From assembly GCA_944391345.1 (NCBI GenBank), contig CALXTE010000006.1, positions 16,779 to 80,778 on the forward strand: DNA of 64,000 nt, given 5' to 3'. A model generated the notes under the pieces. That model saw only the letters and a program-made list of their open reading frames with translations, had not been told where the DNA came from and ran no database searches. How positions within the stretch are numbered: position 1 is the first letter of the stretch; the number at the start of each line of letters is the position of its first letter. The DNA comes from an uncultured Alphaproteobacteria bacterium (GTDB taxonomy: Bacteria > Pseudomonadota > Alphaproteobacteria > RF32 > CAG-239). Made by a program: the position numbers and the translations under genes. This document shows, one piece after another, positions 1 to 8,400 of this stretch.

Positions 1-589
1 CCTCCCGTAATTTGTTGAATACGACAATCATAAAGGCCAATGCAATAAAGGCTCCCGGTGGCATGATAAACAGCAATATCGGATTTGCATCCAGCCCAAA
101 AATCGGATATCCGAATATTGTGCCGGCACCCAATATTTCTCTGATTGCTCCAAGGATGGTTAATGACATAGTAAATCCTATTCCCATGCCGATAGCGTCA
201 CATATAGACTGAAACACATTGTTTTTTGAAGCAAAAGCCTCTGCTCTGCCTAAAATAATGCAGTTTACAACAATCAGTGGAATATAGATTCCCAAAGCGG
301 CGTGCAGACTTGGCAGCCAAGCGGACATGCTTAAATCTATTACACTGACAAATGACGCAATTACAACAATGTAGCAAGGTATTCTGACACCATTGGGAAT
401 TAAATTTTTGATACTGGATATTGCGATGTTTGATAATATCAGAACAAACAATGTGGCCATGCCCATGCCTAAGCCATTTATGGCAGAGGTTGAGACACCT
501 AAGGTCGGGCACATTCCCAGCAACATAACTAAAGTTGGATTTTCTTTGAAAATTCCGCGTGTTAGGTTTTCTTTAGTCGTCTTTTCCAT
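1..589 (-). CDS. rnfE: Electron transport complex subunit RnfE (partial, C-terminus beyond left edge)
   Basis: Membrane subunit of the Rnf complex, which couples electron transfer between ferredoxin and NAD to ion movement across the inner membrane. Reading from the ATG at 589 the frame stays open for 196 codons to the window edge. The start reads MEKTTKENLTRGIFKENP and is followed by LGMCPTLGVSTSAINGLGMG, typical of the RnfE/RnfA/NqrD fold, then several hydrophobic segments. The start lies 17 bases inside the 3' end of rnfG and has a GGAGG ribosome site just upstream, so the two are translationally coupled. It is the fifth rnf gene here; rnfA is expected beyond the edge. Family assignment is firm. 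Confidence 0.93.
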   Translation of the reverse strand, partial: MEKTTKENLTRGIFKENPTLVMLLGMCPTLGVSTSAINGLGMGMATLFVLILSNIAISSIKNLIPNGVRIPCYIVVIASFVSVIDLSMSAWLPSLHAALGIYIPLIVVNCIILGRAEAFASKNNVFQSICDAIGMGIGFTMSLTILGAIREILGAGTIFGYPIFGLDANPILLFIMPPGAFIALAFMIVVFNKLRE

Positions 590-1187
590 TTTTTCCTCCG
601 GTGCTTAATTTGTCATAAGCGTTATAGGCGCGGTTGATGGCATCTATGACGGCGCGAGAGCTTATTGTGGCCGCAGTAACGGCATCTATCTCGCCACCGT
701 CTTTATTGGTTTTAAAGCTTTCTGACTTTGGTGATAATCCCTGAAATTGGTCTTTAAACTCGCTTTCTGCAACTTTGGTGCCTAACCCAGGAGTTTCTTT
801 TGATGATAAAACTTCATAATTGATTATTCTTCCGTTTATCGTAAAACCGACGATTATTTCAAGGCGGCCGCCAAAGGCTTCGTCAGAATAAGTTTTTATG
901 GCAAATCTTTTAATCTTTCCTTGTTTTTTTCCTGGGAAGAAGGTCAGCTTTGCTTGTCCGTCAGCAGTGGTGATTTCTCTGCGGTCTTCATATGGATTGT
1001 TATCAAAGTCGTTTCCGATAACGCTTTCTATGGCTTTGAGTTCTGCTTGGTTTTTAGACTGTTCTATCGGGGCCTTGGTTATGGTATAAACATAAGACAG
1101 CAATAGGGCCGACAAGCAGGATACAATAACCAAGCTGCCGGTTAGTCGAAACAGGCTTTCTGTTTTTTGTTTGATTTTTTTTGCCAT
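573..1187 (-). CDS. rnfG: Electron transport complex subunit RnfG (flavoprotein)
   Basis: Periplasm-facing flavoprotein subunit of Rnf, which carries covalently bound FMN on a threonine. I start it at the ATG at 1187 (204 aa), one base after the rnfD stop and behind an AAGGAG ribosome site; an in-frame ATG at 1208 lies inside rnfD and is less likely. There is one N-terminal membrane segment (about residues 14-36), then an FMN-binding domain ending in a DAVTAATIS motif, where the last threonine is the expected FMN attachment site. The first position of the usual S/T-G-A-T is Thr and the Gly is replaced by Ala, which many RnfG proteins tolerate. ApbE, encoded upstream in the same run, is the expected flavin transferase. 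Confidence 0.93.
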   Translation of the reverse strand: MAKKIKQKTESLFRLTGSLVIVSCLSALLLSYVYTITKAPIEQSKNQAELKAIESVIGNDFDNNPYEDRREITTADGQAKLTFFPGKKQGKIKRFAIKTYSDEAFGGRLEIIVGFTINGRIINYEVLSSKETPGLGTKVAESEFKDQFQGLSPKSESFKTNKDGGEIDAVTAATISSRAVIDAINRAYNAYDKLSTGGKNGKDD

Positions 1188-1188
1188 G

Positions 1189-2166
1189 TTATTTTCTCCT
1201 TGTGCCAAAGACGCGCGGAATAAAGGTGCTGTCTATTAACGGAACAAAAGCGTTCATTATTAATATTGCAAAAGATACGCCTTCCGGATAAATGCCATAA
1301 AAACGAATCACGTAAGTCAAAATTCCACAGCCGATGGCGTAAACAATTCTGCCGTTTTTAGACATCGGGCTGGTGGTATAATCCGTTGCCATAAATACGG
1401 CGCCAAGCATGAGCCCGCCGGAAAGCAAGTGAATTAACGGTTCATGACGGATTTCTCCGGTCAGCAGCCAATGTATTGAACATAGTAACATAAATGTTCC
1501 GACATAATAAACCGGTATATGCCAGCTGATAATGCGGCGATATAACATATAAACAAAGCCAAGTAAGATGGCTAAGGCGGAAACCTCACCGATACAGCCG
1601 CCGACATTACCGATAAACATATTCAAATAGCTTGGAAGTTCCGGTATTTGTGCGAATTCATCTGCTTTTAAATGTTTGAGAATTCCAAGTGTTGTGGCGC
1701 CGGTTTCCATATCCGTATTCATAAAGTTAAAGGCTTGGGGCTTGGGCCAGGTTGTCATTTGCACAGGAAAAGAGATGAACAAGAAAACACGGCCGACTAA
1801 TGCCGGATTGAAAATGTTCTTTCCAATTCCGCCGAATGCCATCTTGGCTATGACTATGGCAACAAAGCAACCGATGAGGGTTAAGCCTATCGGAAAGCCG
1901 GACGGAAGATTAAAAGCCAGTAATAATCCGGTTACAATGGCCGATAAGTCTCCGGTAGTCGGGTTTGATTTCAAAAAGTAATGGCAGATTATGTATTCAA
2001 ACAACACGCAACCGGCCACTGAGGTTATCACAACTTGGAGAGCGCCCATTCCAAAGACTAAAAGGCCAACAATCAAAGCCGGCATTAAGGCGATAATCAC
2101 ATCAAGCATGATGCCTTTGGTGGTTGTTGGGGTATTTAGATGGGGTGCTGTTGATAATTTTAGCAT
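1189..2166 (-). CDS. rnfD: Electron transport complex subunit RnfD
   Basis: Polytopic membrane subunit of Rnf with covalent FMN. The 325-residue protein shows the NqrB/RnfD signature GGIGKNIFNPALVGRVF (about 112-128) and a TGATT motif at 155-159, whose Thr158 is the expected flavinylated residue. About eight to ten hydrophobic segments follow the N-terminal LSTAPHL motif that is usual for RnfD. It sits between rnfC (8-base gap) and rnfG (1-base gap). Length is normal for the compact anaerobe-type RnfD. Confidence 0.95.
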   Translation of the reverse strand: MLKLSTAPHLNTPTTTKGIMLDVIIALMPALIVGLLVFGMGALQVVITSVAGCVLFEYIICHYFLKSNPTTGDLSAIVTGLLLAFNLPSGFPIGLTLIGCFVAIVIAKMAFGGIGKNIFNPALVGRVFLFISFPVQMTTWPKPQAFNFMNTDMETGATTLGILKHLKADEFAQIPELPSYLNMFIGNVGGCIGEVSALAILLGFVYMLYRRIISWHIPVYYVGTFMLLCSIHWLLTGEIRHEPLIHLLSGGLMLGAVFMATDYTTSPMSKNGRIVYAIGCGILTYVIRFYGIYPEGVSFAILIMNAFVPLIDSTFIPRVFGTRRK

Positions 2167-2174
2167 TTTTCACC

Positions 2175-3500
2175 TTATTTCTTTTGTTTTCTGATTTCCA
2201 TTTTTCCTAATTTGCAATAATCGAGCAAGGGAATGCGCGCCGGACAAATAAACGAGCAAGTGCCGCATTCTATGCAGTCCATAATATGAAGCTGTTTTAG
2301 CTCTTTATTATCGTGATTTCGGATTGCTATTGCAATGGCAAAAGGACGAAGTCCCATTGGGCAAGAATCTGCGCAGCGGGCGCAACGAATGCAAGCTGTT
2401 TCAGGCGGCTTGGTTGCGTCTTCATCATTCAGCAGTAAAATTCCGGAGGTTAGTTTGGTTACCGGCGCATCCATATTAACAGCAGAAACGCCCATCATGC
2501 CACCTCCGAAGATGACTTTTCCGATGTTTTCAGGATGTGTGGTCACCTGTTTAATCAAGAAAGAGGCAGGTGTTCCGATTCTGGCTCTGAAATTTTGCGG
2601 GTTTTCTGCTGCATTATCTCCCGTTACCGTGATAATTCGTTCAAAAAGCGGTTTATTTTTTTGAACGGCCTCATAAATAGCATGAACAGTGCCCACGTTT
2701 TGAACAATGCAATGAACATCAATCGGCAGTTTTCCCGAGGGGACTTCCCTCCCCGTTATGGCTTTTATGAGCTGTTTTTCTGCGCCTTGGGGATATTTGC
2801 TTTCGCACACGCGGACATTAACGCCGACGTATTTTCTGGTGATTTTTTTCATAATTTCAATGGCGTGGGGCTTGTTTTCATCAATTGCGATGATGGCGTT
2901 TTGAATGCCTAAGGCTTTGTTTAAGATTTTGGCTCCGATGACAATTTCTTCAGCTCTTTCAACCATTAATCTATCATCTGCGGTTAAAAAGGCCTCGCAT
3001 TCAATGCCGTTTACTATCAGCGTATTGACCCTTTTGCCTTCCAGAATGGTGGCCTTTATCGGGGTTGGGTATCCGGCGCCGCCCATACCGACAATTCCTG
3101 ATTCTCTGATTTTTTTTACAATTTCTTCGGCGCTGAACGTAATTTCTTTTTTGATTTCGGGGCTTTGGTCTATTGTCGGTTCGAACTCATCGCCTTCAAC
3201 CTTGATTACTACCATGGTTGAAAGATAGGCGTCGGCATCGACAATATCATCAATTTTAATGACTTCTCCGGATACGGAAGAGTGAACATCTGCCGAGACA
3301 ATGCCATCGGCATCGGCCAGCAAGGTTCCGACCTTAACTTTATCTCCTTTTTGTACTTTTATTTTTGACGGAGCACCGATATGTTGTTTTATCGGAATAT
3401 ATACGATTTCCGGCAGGCCGGCCTCTATGATGGGCTTATCAGAAGTGATTTTGTGTTTATCAAGATGAATTCCACCCATGGGAAAGGTTTTAAGCTCCAT
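2175..3500 (-). CDS. rnfC: Electron transport complex subunit RnfC (NADH and Fe-S subunit)
   Basis: Peripheral Rnf subunit that binds NADH/FMN and carries two [4Fe-4S] clusters. The start is the ATG at 3500, MELKTFPMGGIHL, behind AAAGGAG; a longer in-frame reading to 3584 lies inside rnfB. The 441 residues show a lipoyl-like N-terminal fold (KVKVGTLLADADG), the GMGGAGYPTPIK nucleotide-binding loop, and two cysteine motifs near the end, CIRCARCADSCP and CIECGTCSFICP, both complete. It lacks the long alanine-rich tail of enterobacterial RsxC, so it is the short form known from Bacteroidota and Clostridia. Its start overlaps the rnfB 3' end by 11 bases. Confidence 0.95.
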   Translation of the reverse strand: MELKTFPMGGIHLDKHKITSDKPIIEAGLPEIVYIPIKQHIGAPSKIKVQKGDKVKVGTLLADADGIVSADVHSSVSGEVIKIDDIVDADAYLSTMVVIKVEGDEFEPTIDQSPEIKKEITFSAEEIVKKIRESGIVGMGGAGYPTPIKATILEGKRVNTLIVNGIECEAFLTADDRLMVERAEEIVIGAKILNKALGIQNAIIAIDENKPHAIEIMKKITRKYVGVNVRVCESKYPQGAEKQLIKAITGREVPSGKLPIDVHCIVQNVGTVHAIYEAVQKNKPLFERIITVTGDNAAENPQNFRARIGTPASFLIKQVTTHPENIGKVIFGGGMMGVSAVNMDAPVTKLTSGILLLNDEDATKPPETACIRCARCADSCPMGLRPFAIAIAIRNHDNKELKQLHIMDCIECGTCSFICPARIPLLDYCKLGKMEIRKQKK

Positions 3501-4329
3501 GTTTTTTCTCCTTTCTGCCGGTGTAAACAATTGCACCGGTCGGGCAATTGTCGGCCAGTTCTTGTCCATAAGTTTCAGCATCAACCGAGATTGGAATGTA
3601 TGACAAGTTGTTTTCGACCTTGATTTCCGGATTAATCTTTGTGCATTTCATGCATCCGATACATGCGGCTGAGCAGTTTTTGCGGGCGATGGCTCCTTTT
3701 TGCTGATTGCGGCAAGCAACATAAACTCTTTTGCCGTCTTTGCCTTTGGGTCTGATTTCAAATAATTTTTTTGGGCAAATTTCAACGCAAGCGCCGCAAG
3801 AAACACATTTGTTTTCATCGACTACAGGAATGCCCAGCTCTTTGTCAATTTTCAAAGCGCCGAATTTGCACACACTGACGCAATCGCCCAAGCGGACACA
3901 GCCATAGGGGCATTCACTTTGTGAGGTGGATATTTGTGCTACCAGACGGCAACTCTTTAAGCCGGTGTATTCAAATTTTGACGGCGCATTTTGGCATGTG
4001 CCTTGGCAACGAAGAACAGCGACGGTTTCTTCTTTTTCTTCTTGATTATAGCCTAAAACCTCTGCGACCTTTTGCATAACTTTATTGCCGCCTACCGTGC
4101 AATATAACTGCTTAAAGCCTTCGGCATCAACTTTGCAGCAAGCTGTGGCAAAATCATGGCAGCCGGCTTTTCCGCAAGCGCCGCAATTTACCCCCGGAAG
4201 AAGCTTTTCAACCTCGGATATGCGGGTATCTTCTTTTACATAAAACTTTTTGGAGACAAAGTATAAGATAACACCCGCGGCCAGAGCTATGCCGCCTAAC
4301 ATGATTATGCTTGATGTAATTATATCCAT
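3490..4329 (-). CDS. rnfB: Electron transport complex subunit RnfB, extended form with degenerate Fe-S motifs
   Basis: Ferredoxin-interacting Rnf subunit. One N-terminal membrane segment (about 5-25) is followed by the RnfB Fe-S domain (C49, C52, C57 and probably C77) and a ferredoxin-like region. At 279 residues it is far longer than the roughly 190-residue enterobacterial RsxB and resembles the long Bacteroidota/Clostridia form. The cluster at C175-C178-C181-C185 is complete. Others are not: the motif around 144-154 reads C-x5-C-x3-C, with Leu where another Cys is expected; CIGCMKC at 223-229 ends in NP instead of CP; and the last motif keeps only C262 in NCPTGAI. It follows rseC after an 84-base gap. 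Confidence 0.93.
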   Translation of the reverse strand: MDIITSSIIMLGGIALAAGVILYFVSKKFYVKEDTRISEVEKLLPGVNCGACGKAGCHDFATACCKVDAEGFKQLYCTVGGNKVMQKVAEVLGYNQEEKEETVAVLRCQGTCQNAPSKFEYTGLKSCRLVAQISTSQSECPYGCVRLGDCVSVCKFGALKIDKELGIPVVDENKCVSCGACVEICPKKLFEIRPKGKDGKRVYVACRNQQKGAIARKNCSAACIGCMKCTKINPEIKVENNLSYIPISVDAETYGQELADNCPTGAIVYTGRKEKKHGA

Positions 4330-4413
4330 CTTCTTTTCCTATAAAATAATTTTTATTAAGTTACCAATAATTCTGGTGGGTCGAAAGTATTTTTTTGTGA
4401 TTACACCCAGTTT

Positions 4414-4827
4414 TTAGATTTTTTCGATTTCGAACCTTACTTTTTGTTCTATTTTTTTGCTGAATTTCCATAGTCCGAGGAAATAGATTAATACCGCCAA
4501 GATGCTGATAACGGCGGTTTTGTTTTCACTTAATTTTGCCATATTACCGCCTAATACTGCCAGCAGTAATATGACAAGCGGTAAGATATAACACCAGAAT
4601 ATGGCTTTCCAGCCGGTTTGGCCGGCGGTGCTGATCATGACTTCTTCACCAATTTTAAAAGAGTCATCAGAGTTAATCGTTGCCGTTATTAGCTGAATGT
4701 TTTCAGATAACAAACGGCAGCTGGCTTTGGCTAGGCAATGGTTGCACATTTCTCCGCGGTTGACGGCTACGGTGGCCCTGTCCTTTTCTATTTTTATGAT
4801 TTTTCCTTTATGAACAATTTCAGTCAT
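4414..4827 (-). CDS. rseC: SoxR-reducing system protein RseC family
   Basis: Inner-membrane protein of the RseC/MucC family (137 aa), linked in other bacteria to SoxR reduction by Rsx/Rnf and to sigma-E control. The N-terminal part carries the family's cysteine motif, C28-x2-C31-x5-C37, followed by two membrane segments (about residues 74-90 and 96-117) and a charged C-terminal tail. The start overlaps the apbE stop by eight bases, and rnfB follows. The order rseC-rnfB-rnfC is common in anaerobe Rnf operons. Its exact role here is not shown by sequence; a redox link with Rnf is inferred from context. Confidence 0.87.
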   Translation of the reverse strand: MTEIVHKGKIIKIEKDRATVAVNRGEMCNHCLAKASCRLLSENIQLITATINSDDSFKIGEEVMISTAGQTGWKAIFWCYILPLVILLLAVLGGNMAKLSENKTAVISILAVLIYFLGLWKFSKKIEQKVRFEIEKI

Positions 4828-5848
4828 GCGGTTGTCCTTTTATATATTGATAAGCTTTAGGAGAAATATAACGCCTGATTTTGTTTTCTTCACCTTGTTT
4901 GAGCAAAATAATTGCCAGATTTTGGGTTTGGGCAAAGTTTTTTCCTTCATGCCAGCCCATGACCATTAATGCCGTGGCATAGGCGTCTGCCTCCATGCAG
5001 TTTGGAGAAATTACCGTTGCCGAGATTAATGGATTTTCAGCAGGATATCCGTTTTTGGGAGAAATGGTGTGGCCATATATTTTGCCTTTATTTTTATAAA
5101 AATTGCGATAATTACCGGAAGTTGCAACGGCATTGCCGTTAAGATTTAAAACTATTTCTTCGGTTGATACGGGAACATCAAGTGCGATGTTCCAATCCTC
5201 TCCGGTGTTGGTTTTGGTGCCTGATGTCTTGATTTCTCCGCCGATTTCGACAATAAAATTATTTATTCCTTCTTGGTGTAAAACCTGCGCCAATCTATCA
5301 ACGCCGTAACCTTTGGCAATAGCGGACAAGTTGAGCGATAAATCTTGTTTTTGTTTTACGAGCTCTGTTCCGTCCGTCTTGATTTTTACATATTTAAGGC
5401 CGACTTTGGCCAAGGCTTGGCGGATTTCTTCCTTAGAGGGAATAGGCTTATTTCTTTCTTTGCCAAAGCCCCAGAGCTCTACCAAAGGTTCTACCGTCGG
5501 ATCAAAGGCGCCTTGTGTTTGGTTATATATTTTTTGAGCTGAGCGGAGCACCGTTCCCATTTCAGGCGACAGAGAGATTTTATTTTGCGGCGGAAGAGCG
5601 TTTATTTTATTTATTTCAGAATCTTTAATAAACACAGACATTTGCTGGTTTATTTGGGCAAGTTCTTGCTCTATTTTTTGTTTTAGCTCCGGTTGATTGA
5701 TATTTTTATCCGTTCTTATTTTTATATTATAAAAGGTTCCCATGGTTTGGCCATGAAGCCCCAGAAATTTTTCTGTTTTTCCCTGCTCTGCTACATAAAA
5801 TAACAAGATTATTCCCAGTGCTATTGAAATGTATTTTAACGCTCTCAT
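4820..5848 (-). CDS. apbE: FAD:protein FMN transferase ApbE
   Basis: ApbE moves FMN from FAD onto a threonine of target proteins; RnfG and RnfD encoded just downstream are the obvious substrates. The 342-residue protein has an uncleaved-looking N-terminal membrane anchor (about 5-20), no lipobox cysteine, then family motifs: GQTMGTFYNIKI at 33-44, a KGYGVD loop near 180, VEIGGEIKTSG near 200 and EADAYATALMVMG near 288, whose Asp and Thr take part in metal binding. It is the first gene of the minus-strand run apbE-rseC-rnfBCDGE. About 110 AT-rich bases separate it from the divergent phosphatidyltransferase gene; I saw no convincing promoter there. Confidence 0.94.
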   Translation of the reverse strand: MRALKYISIALGIILLFYVAEQGKTEKFLGLHGQTMGTFYNIKIRTDKNINQPELKQKIEQELAQINQQMSVFIKDSEINKINALPPQNKISLSPEMGTVLRSAQKIYNQTQGAFDPTVEPLVELWGFGKERNKPIPSKEEIRQALAKVGLKYVKIKTDGTELVKQKQDLSLNLSAIAKGYGVDRLAQVLHQEGINNFIVEIGGEIKTSGTKTNTGEDWNIALDVPVSTEEIVLNLNGNAVATSGNYRNFYKNKGKIYGHTISPKNGYPAENPLISATVISPNCMEADAYATALMVMGWHEGKNFAQTQNLAIILLKQGEENKIRRYISPKAYQYIKGQPHD

Positions 5849-5958
5849 ATCATTCTCAATTCGTTTTTTTGTTTTGATAACTTTGGAACAGGATTTTACT
5901 TTTAATCATTTTCGTTTTAGTATGTTTTTGTTGTTTTAATCGTAAAAGGCTTTGTGTT

Positions 5959-6660
5959 ATGGATAAAAATATTAAAGACAAGATTCACAATAAACTTGAT
6001 GCGGCTAAAATCAAGCCGGCTTTTGACTATGTGAATAAATCTACCAAAAAGCTGCGCGATCAAATGCGCAAAAGCATTGATAAGTGCGCGATGTCTCTTT
6101 ATAAAAAAGGTGTGAGCGCCAATGTGACTTCCATTATCGGATTTGCTATCGGATTGCTGGCCATTAACTTCTTATCTTTGGAAATGTATTTTTGGGCGTT
6201 AGTCTGCATTTTGGTTAATCGTTTGTTTGATGCGGTTGATGGTGGAATTGCACGTCGCTCCAAAGTAACAGAGTTTGGTATTTTTCTTGACGCTGCTTTA
6301 GACTATATCTTTTATACCGGTATTATCTTTGGTTTTGCTATGGCTAATCCGGCAGAAAATGCCGTTGCCGCTTCTTTCTTGTTGTTTGGATTTGCGGCCT
6401 CTGCTTGTGCGATGCTGGCTTATGCCATTGTGGCTTATAAAGACCGTTCGCTTACTGACATGGTATTTGACCGTTCTCCGTTCTATCTTGGCGGATTTGC
6501 TCAAGGGGCAGAAACATTTGTGGCTATCGTATTGATGTGCCTTATCCCCGGTTGGTTTTTGCAACTGGCTATTTTGTTTGGTATCTTGTGCTTGATTAAA
6601 GCTGTCAGCATTATCATTACCGCTTATTATAATTTTGTGATAGCGGCGGCTAAAAAATAA
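5959..6660 (+). CDS. CDP-alcohol phosphatidyltransferase family protein
   Basis: Integral membrane enzyme that joins a CDP-activated lipid to an alcohol. The 233-residue protein begins with a long charged segment (residues 1-45), then about five or six membrane helices. The catalytic motif is present: D91, D94-G95, A98-R99, G107, D111 and D115. The spacing from AR to the Gly is seven residues instead of the usual eight, confirmed on the DNA. The substrate cannot be read from sequence; it is not an obvious PgsA or PssA. It overlaps the following dsbD-like gene by one base (TAATG), so the pair is probably translationally coupled. Confidence 0.85.
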   Translation: MDKNIKDKIHNKLDAAKIKPAFDYVNKSTKKLRDQMRKSIDKCAMSLYKKGVSANVTSIIGFAIGLLAINFLSLEMYFWALVCILVNRLFDAVDGGIARRSKVTEFGIFLDAALDYIFYTGIIFGFAMANPAENAVAASFLLFGFAASACAMLAYAIVAYKDRSLTDMVFDRSPFYLGGFAQGAETFVAIVLMCLIPGWFLQLAILFGILCLIKAVSIIITAYYNFVIAAAKK

Positions 6661-8270
6661 TGCTCAAAAGATGGATAAAGCTGATTGTTCTTTGCTTTAC
6701 CGTCGTGTTTATGCACGGAGCGGCTCTTGCGGCTGTTGCCGTGCATAATTCTTTTCCGGTTAAAGTGGCGGTTTATACGAACACTCCGGCCATTAATTTC
6801 CAGCAAAATCTTAGTATCCTTATCGCTTTTGATATTGCTGATCCTTGGCATATTTTGTCTTCTGATGCAAATAATATCGGATTGCCGACCAAAATTGTTT
6901 GGAAGCTGCCGGAAGGATATAAAATATCTGATGAAAAATGGAGTCAAGAACAAGAGTTTCCTTCAGAATTTGGGCCACAATACGGTTTTTCGGGAACAGC
7001 TTTTTATCAAGCAGAAATTATTCCGGAAGGGAATCAGCGCTTAAAGGCTGATTTTTCAGTCGACATCTCTTGGCAGGCCTGCAGTGAAGAATGTCTGCAA
7101 CAAGAAAGCAGTTTTGATTTTTCTCTACCGATTTCGGCAGAAAATGTTTTGCCCTCAGCAGAATGGGCAGGAATTCAAGCCTTTTCTAAGCCTTATTTTG
7201 AAAAAGTGCCTCAATCGCAGGCAATGACGTCTGAGGCCGATATTTCTTTTTGGGGCATTTTGTTAATGGCTTTTGTTGGTGGGCTTATTCTTAATCTTAT
7301 GCCTTGTGTTTTGCCGATTTTATCATTAAAAATCGTTTCTTTGCTTCCGTCATCTACTGATTTTAAGAAGGCACGTCTTGACGCTTTGGCCTATTTTGCC
7401 GGTGTTATGGTCTCTTTTGTACTTATGGCTCTGATTTTGTTTGTGCTGAGAAAAAGCGGTGAAGCCATTGGATGGGGGTATCAACTGCAATCGCCTTGGT
7501 TTGTCGGATTTCTTTTGATTATTTTTCTGGTTTTGACATTCATGTTTTTAGATTTTGTCTCATTTGATTTTGTTTTTTCAAATAAGGCGAATCGATTATC
7601 TTCTCAAAAAGGTTGGAAAGGGTCTTTCTTTACCGGTATATTTTCGGTTTTGGTCGCCAGTTCTTGTTCGGCACCGTTTATGGGAGCGGCCATCGGTTAT
7701 ACCCTTATGCAGCCGTTATCAGTATGTTTGTTGGTCTTTATGGTTTTAGGCTTTGGCTATGCCCTGCCCTTTACACTGGCCGGATTTTTCCCCGCCTTTT
7801 TATCTCGGATTTTGCCGCGTCCGGGGAAATGGATGCTGACGTTCAAGAAAATATTGGCTATTCCCATGGCGCTGACCTGTTTATGGTTGGGCTGGGTTTT
7901 GTATGCTCAACTTTCGTTTTCTTCTTTGCATAACCAAGATTGGAAGGCTTATGACGAATCTGAAATAGCCTCTTTAGTTGCTGCCGGTGATAACGTATTG
8001 ATTGATTTTTCGGCAAAGTGGTGTTTGACCTGTTTGGCAAATGAAAAAATGGTTTTGGATACTGATAAATTTGTCTCATATGCCAAGAAAAACGGGATAA
8101 AATTATATCGAGCCGATTGGACGCATAAAAATCCTGAGATTACGCAGGCTTTGGTTTCTTTCGGGCGAAACAGCGTTCCGCTCTATGTGTTTTATCAGCA
8201 AGGAAAACCAAACATTTTGCCGCAGCTCTTCACATTTAATCAGTTAATTGATTTATTAAAGCAAAAATAA
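6660..8270 (+). CDS. dsbD: DsbD-like thiol:disulfide interchange protein
   Basis: Carries reducing power from cytoplasmic thioredoxin across the inner membrane to periplasmic thiols. The 536-residue protein has a signal peptide (about 1-25), a DsbD N-terminal type domain (about 30-165) with C141 and C145, a polytopic CcdA-like core with C216 in LMPCVLP and C336 in ASSCSAPF, and a C-terminal thioredoxin domain with W-C455-LT-C458. All three cysteine pairs expected of DsbD/ScsB proteins are present. Its ATG overlaps the stop of the preceding phosphatidyltransferase. The transcript ends at a hairpin directly after the stop. Cysteine-rich secreted proteins near 63 kb could be clients, but that is inference. 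Confidence 0.9.
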   Translation: MLKRWIKLIVLCFTVVFMHGAALAAVAVHNSFPVKVAVYTNTPAINFQQNLSILIAFDIADPWHILSSDANNIGLPTKIVWKLPEGYKISDEKWSQEQEFPSEFGPQYGFSGTAFYQAEIIPEGNQRLKADFSVDISWQACSEECLQQESSFDFSLPISAENVLPSAEWAGIQAFSKPYFEKVPQSQAMTSEADISFWGILLMAFVGGLILNLMPCVLPILSLKIVSLLPSSTDFKKARLDALAYFAGVMVSFVLMALILFVLRKSGEAIGWGYQLQSPWFVGFLLIIFLVLTFMFLDFVSFDFVFSNKANRLSSQKGWKGSFFTGIFSVLVASSCSAPFMGAAIGYTLMQPLSVCLLVFMVLGFGYALPFTLAGFFPAFLSRILPRPGKWMLTFKKILAIPMALTCLWLGWVLYAQLSFSSLHNQDWKAYDESEIASLVAAGDNVLIDFSAKWCLTCLANEKMVLDTDKFVSYAKKNGIKLYRADWTHKNPEITQALVSFGRNSVPLYVFYQQGKPNILPQLFTFNQLIDLLKQK

Positions 8271-8300
8271 AGGCCTTGGATATTTTCCAAAGCCTTTTTT
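8271..8300. terminator. Hairpin terminator after dsbD-like gene, probably bidirectional
   Basis: AAGGCCTTGG, a 7-base AT loop, then CCAAAGCCTT and a T-run; ten paired positions with one mismatch. It ends the plus-strand dsbD gene, and its other arm is also followed by a T-rich stretch on the minus strand, so it may stop tRNA-Lys transcription as well. Confidence 0.8.
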
Positions 8301-8302
8301 AA

Positions 8303-8378
8303 TGGTAGGCGCGTGGGGGTTCGAACCCCAGACCCACTGATTAAGAGTCAGTTGCTCTACCAACTGAGCTACGCACCC
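8303..8378 (-). tRNA. tRNA-Lys (anticodon CTT)
   Basis: The 76-base minus-strand sequence folds as a full cloverleaf: acceptor GGGTGCG with CGCGCCT (a terminal G-U and one T-G wobble), D arm GCTC/GAGC, anticodon stem ACTGA/TCAGT with loop CTCTTAA giving anticodon CTT, a T arm TGGGG/CCCCA around TTCGAAC, and an encoded CCA. A 6-base inverted repeat (CTGTCA/TGACAG) lies just upstream, in the likely 5' leader. Confidence 0.97.
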
Positions 8379-8400
8379 ATGCTGTCAACCTGACAGACGA

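Noticed and set aside
3501-3584. N-terminal extension of RnfC
   Set aside because: It lies within rnfB, has no family similarity, and a good ribosome site precedes the internal ATG at 3500.
1-5848. Rnf operon as evidence for nitrogen fixation
   Set aside because: No nif genes are present and rnf is common in non-fixing anaerobes; the ntr genes are also missing from their usual place.
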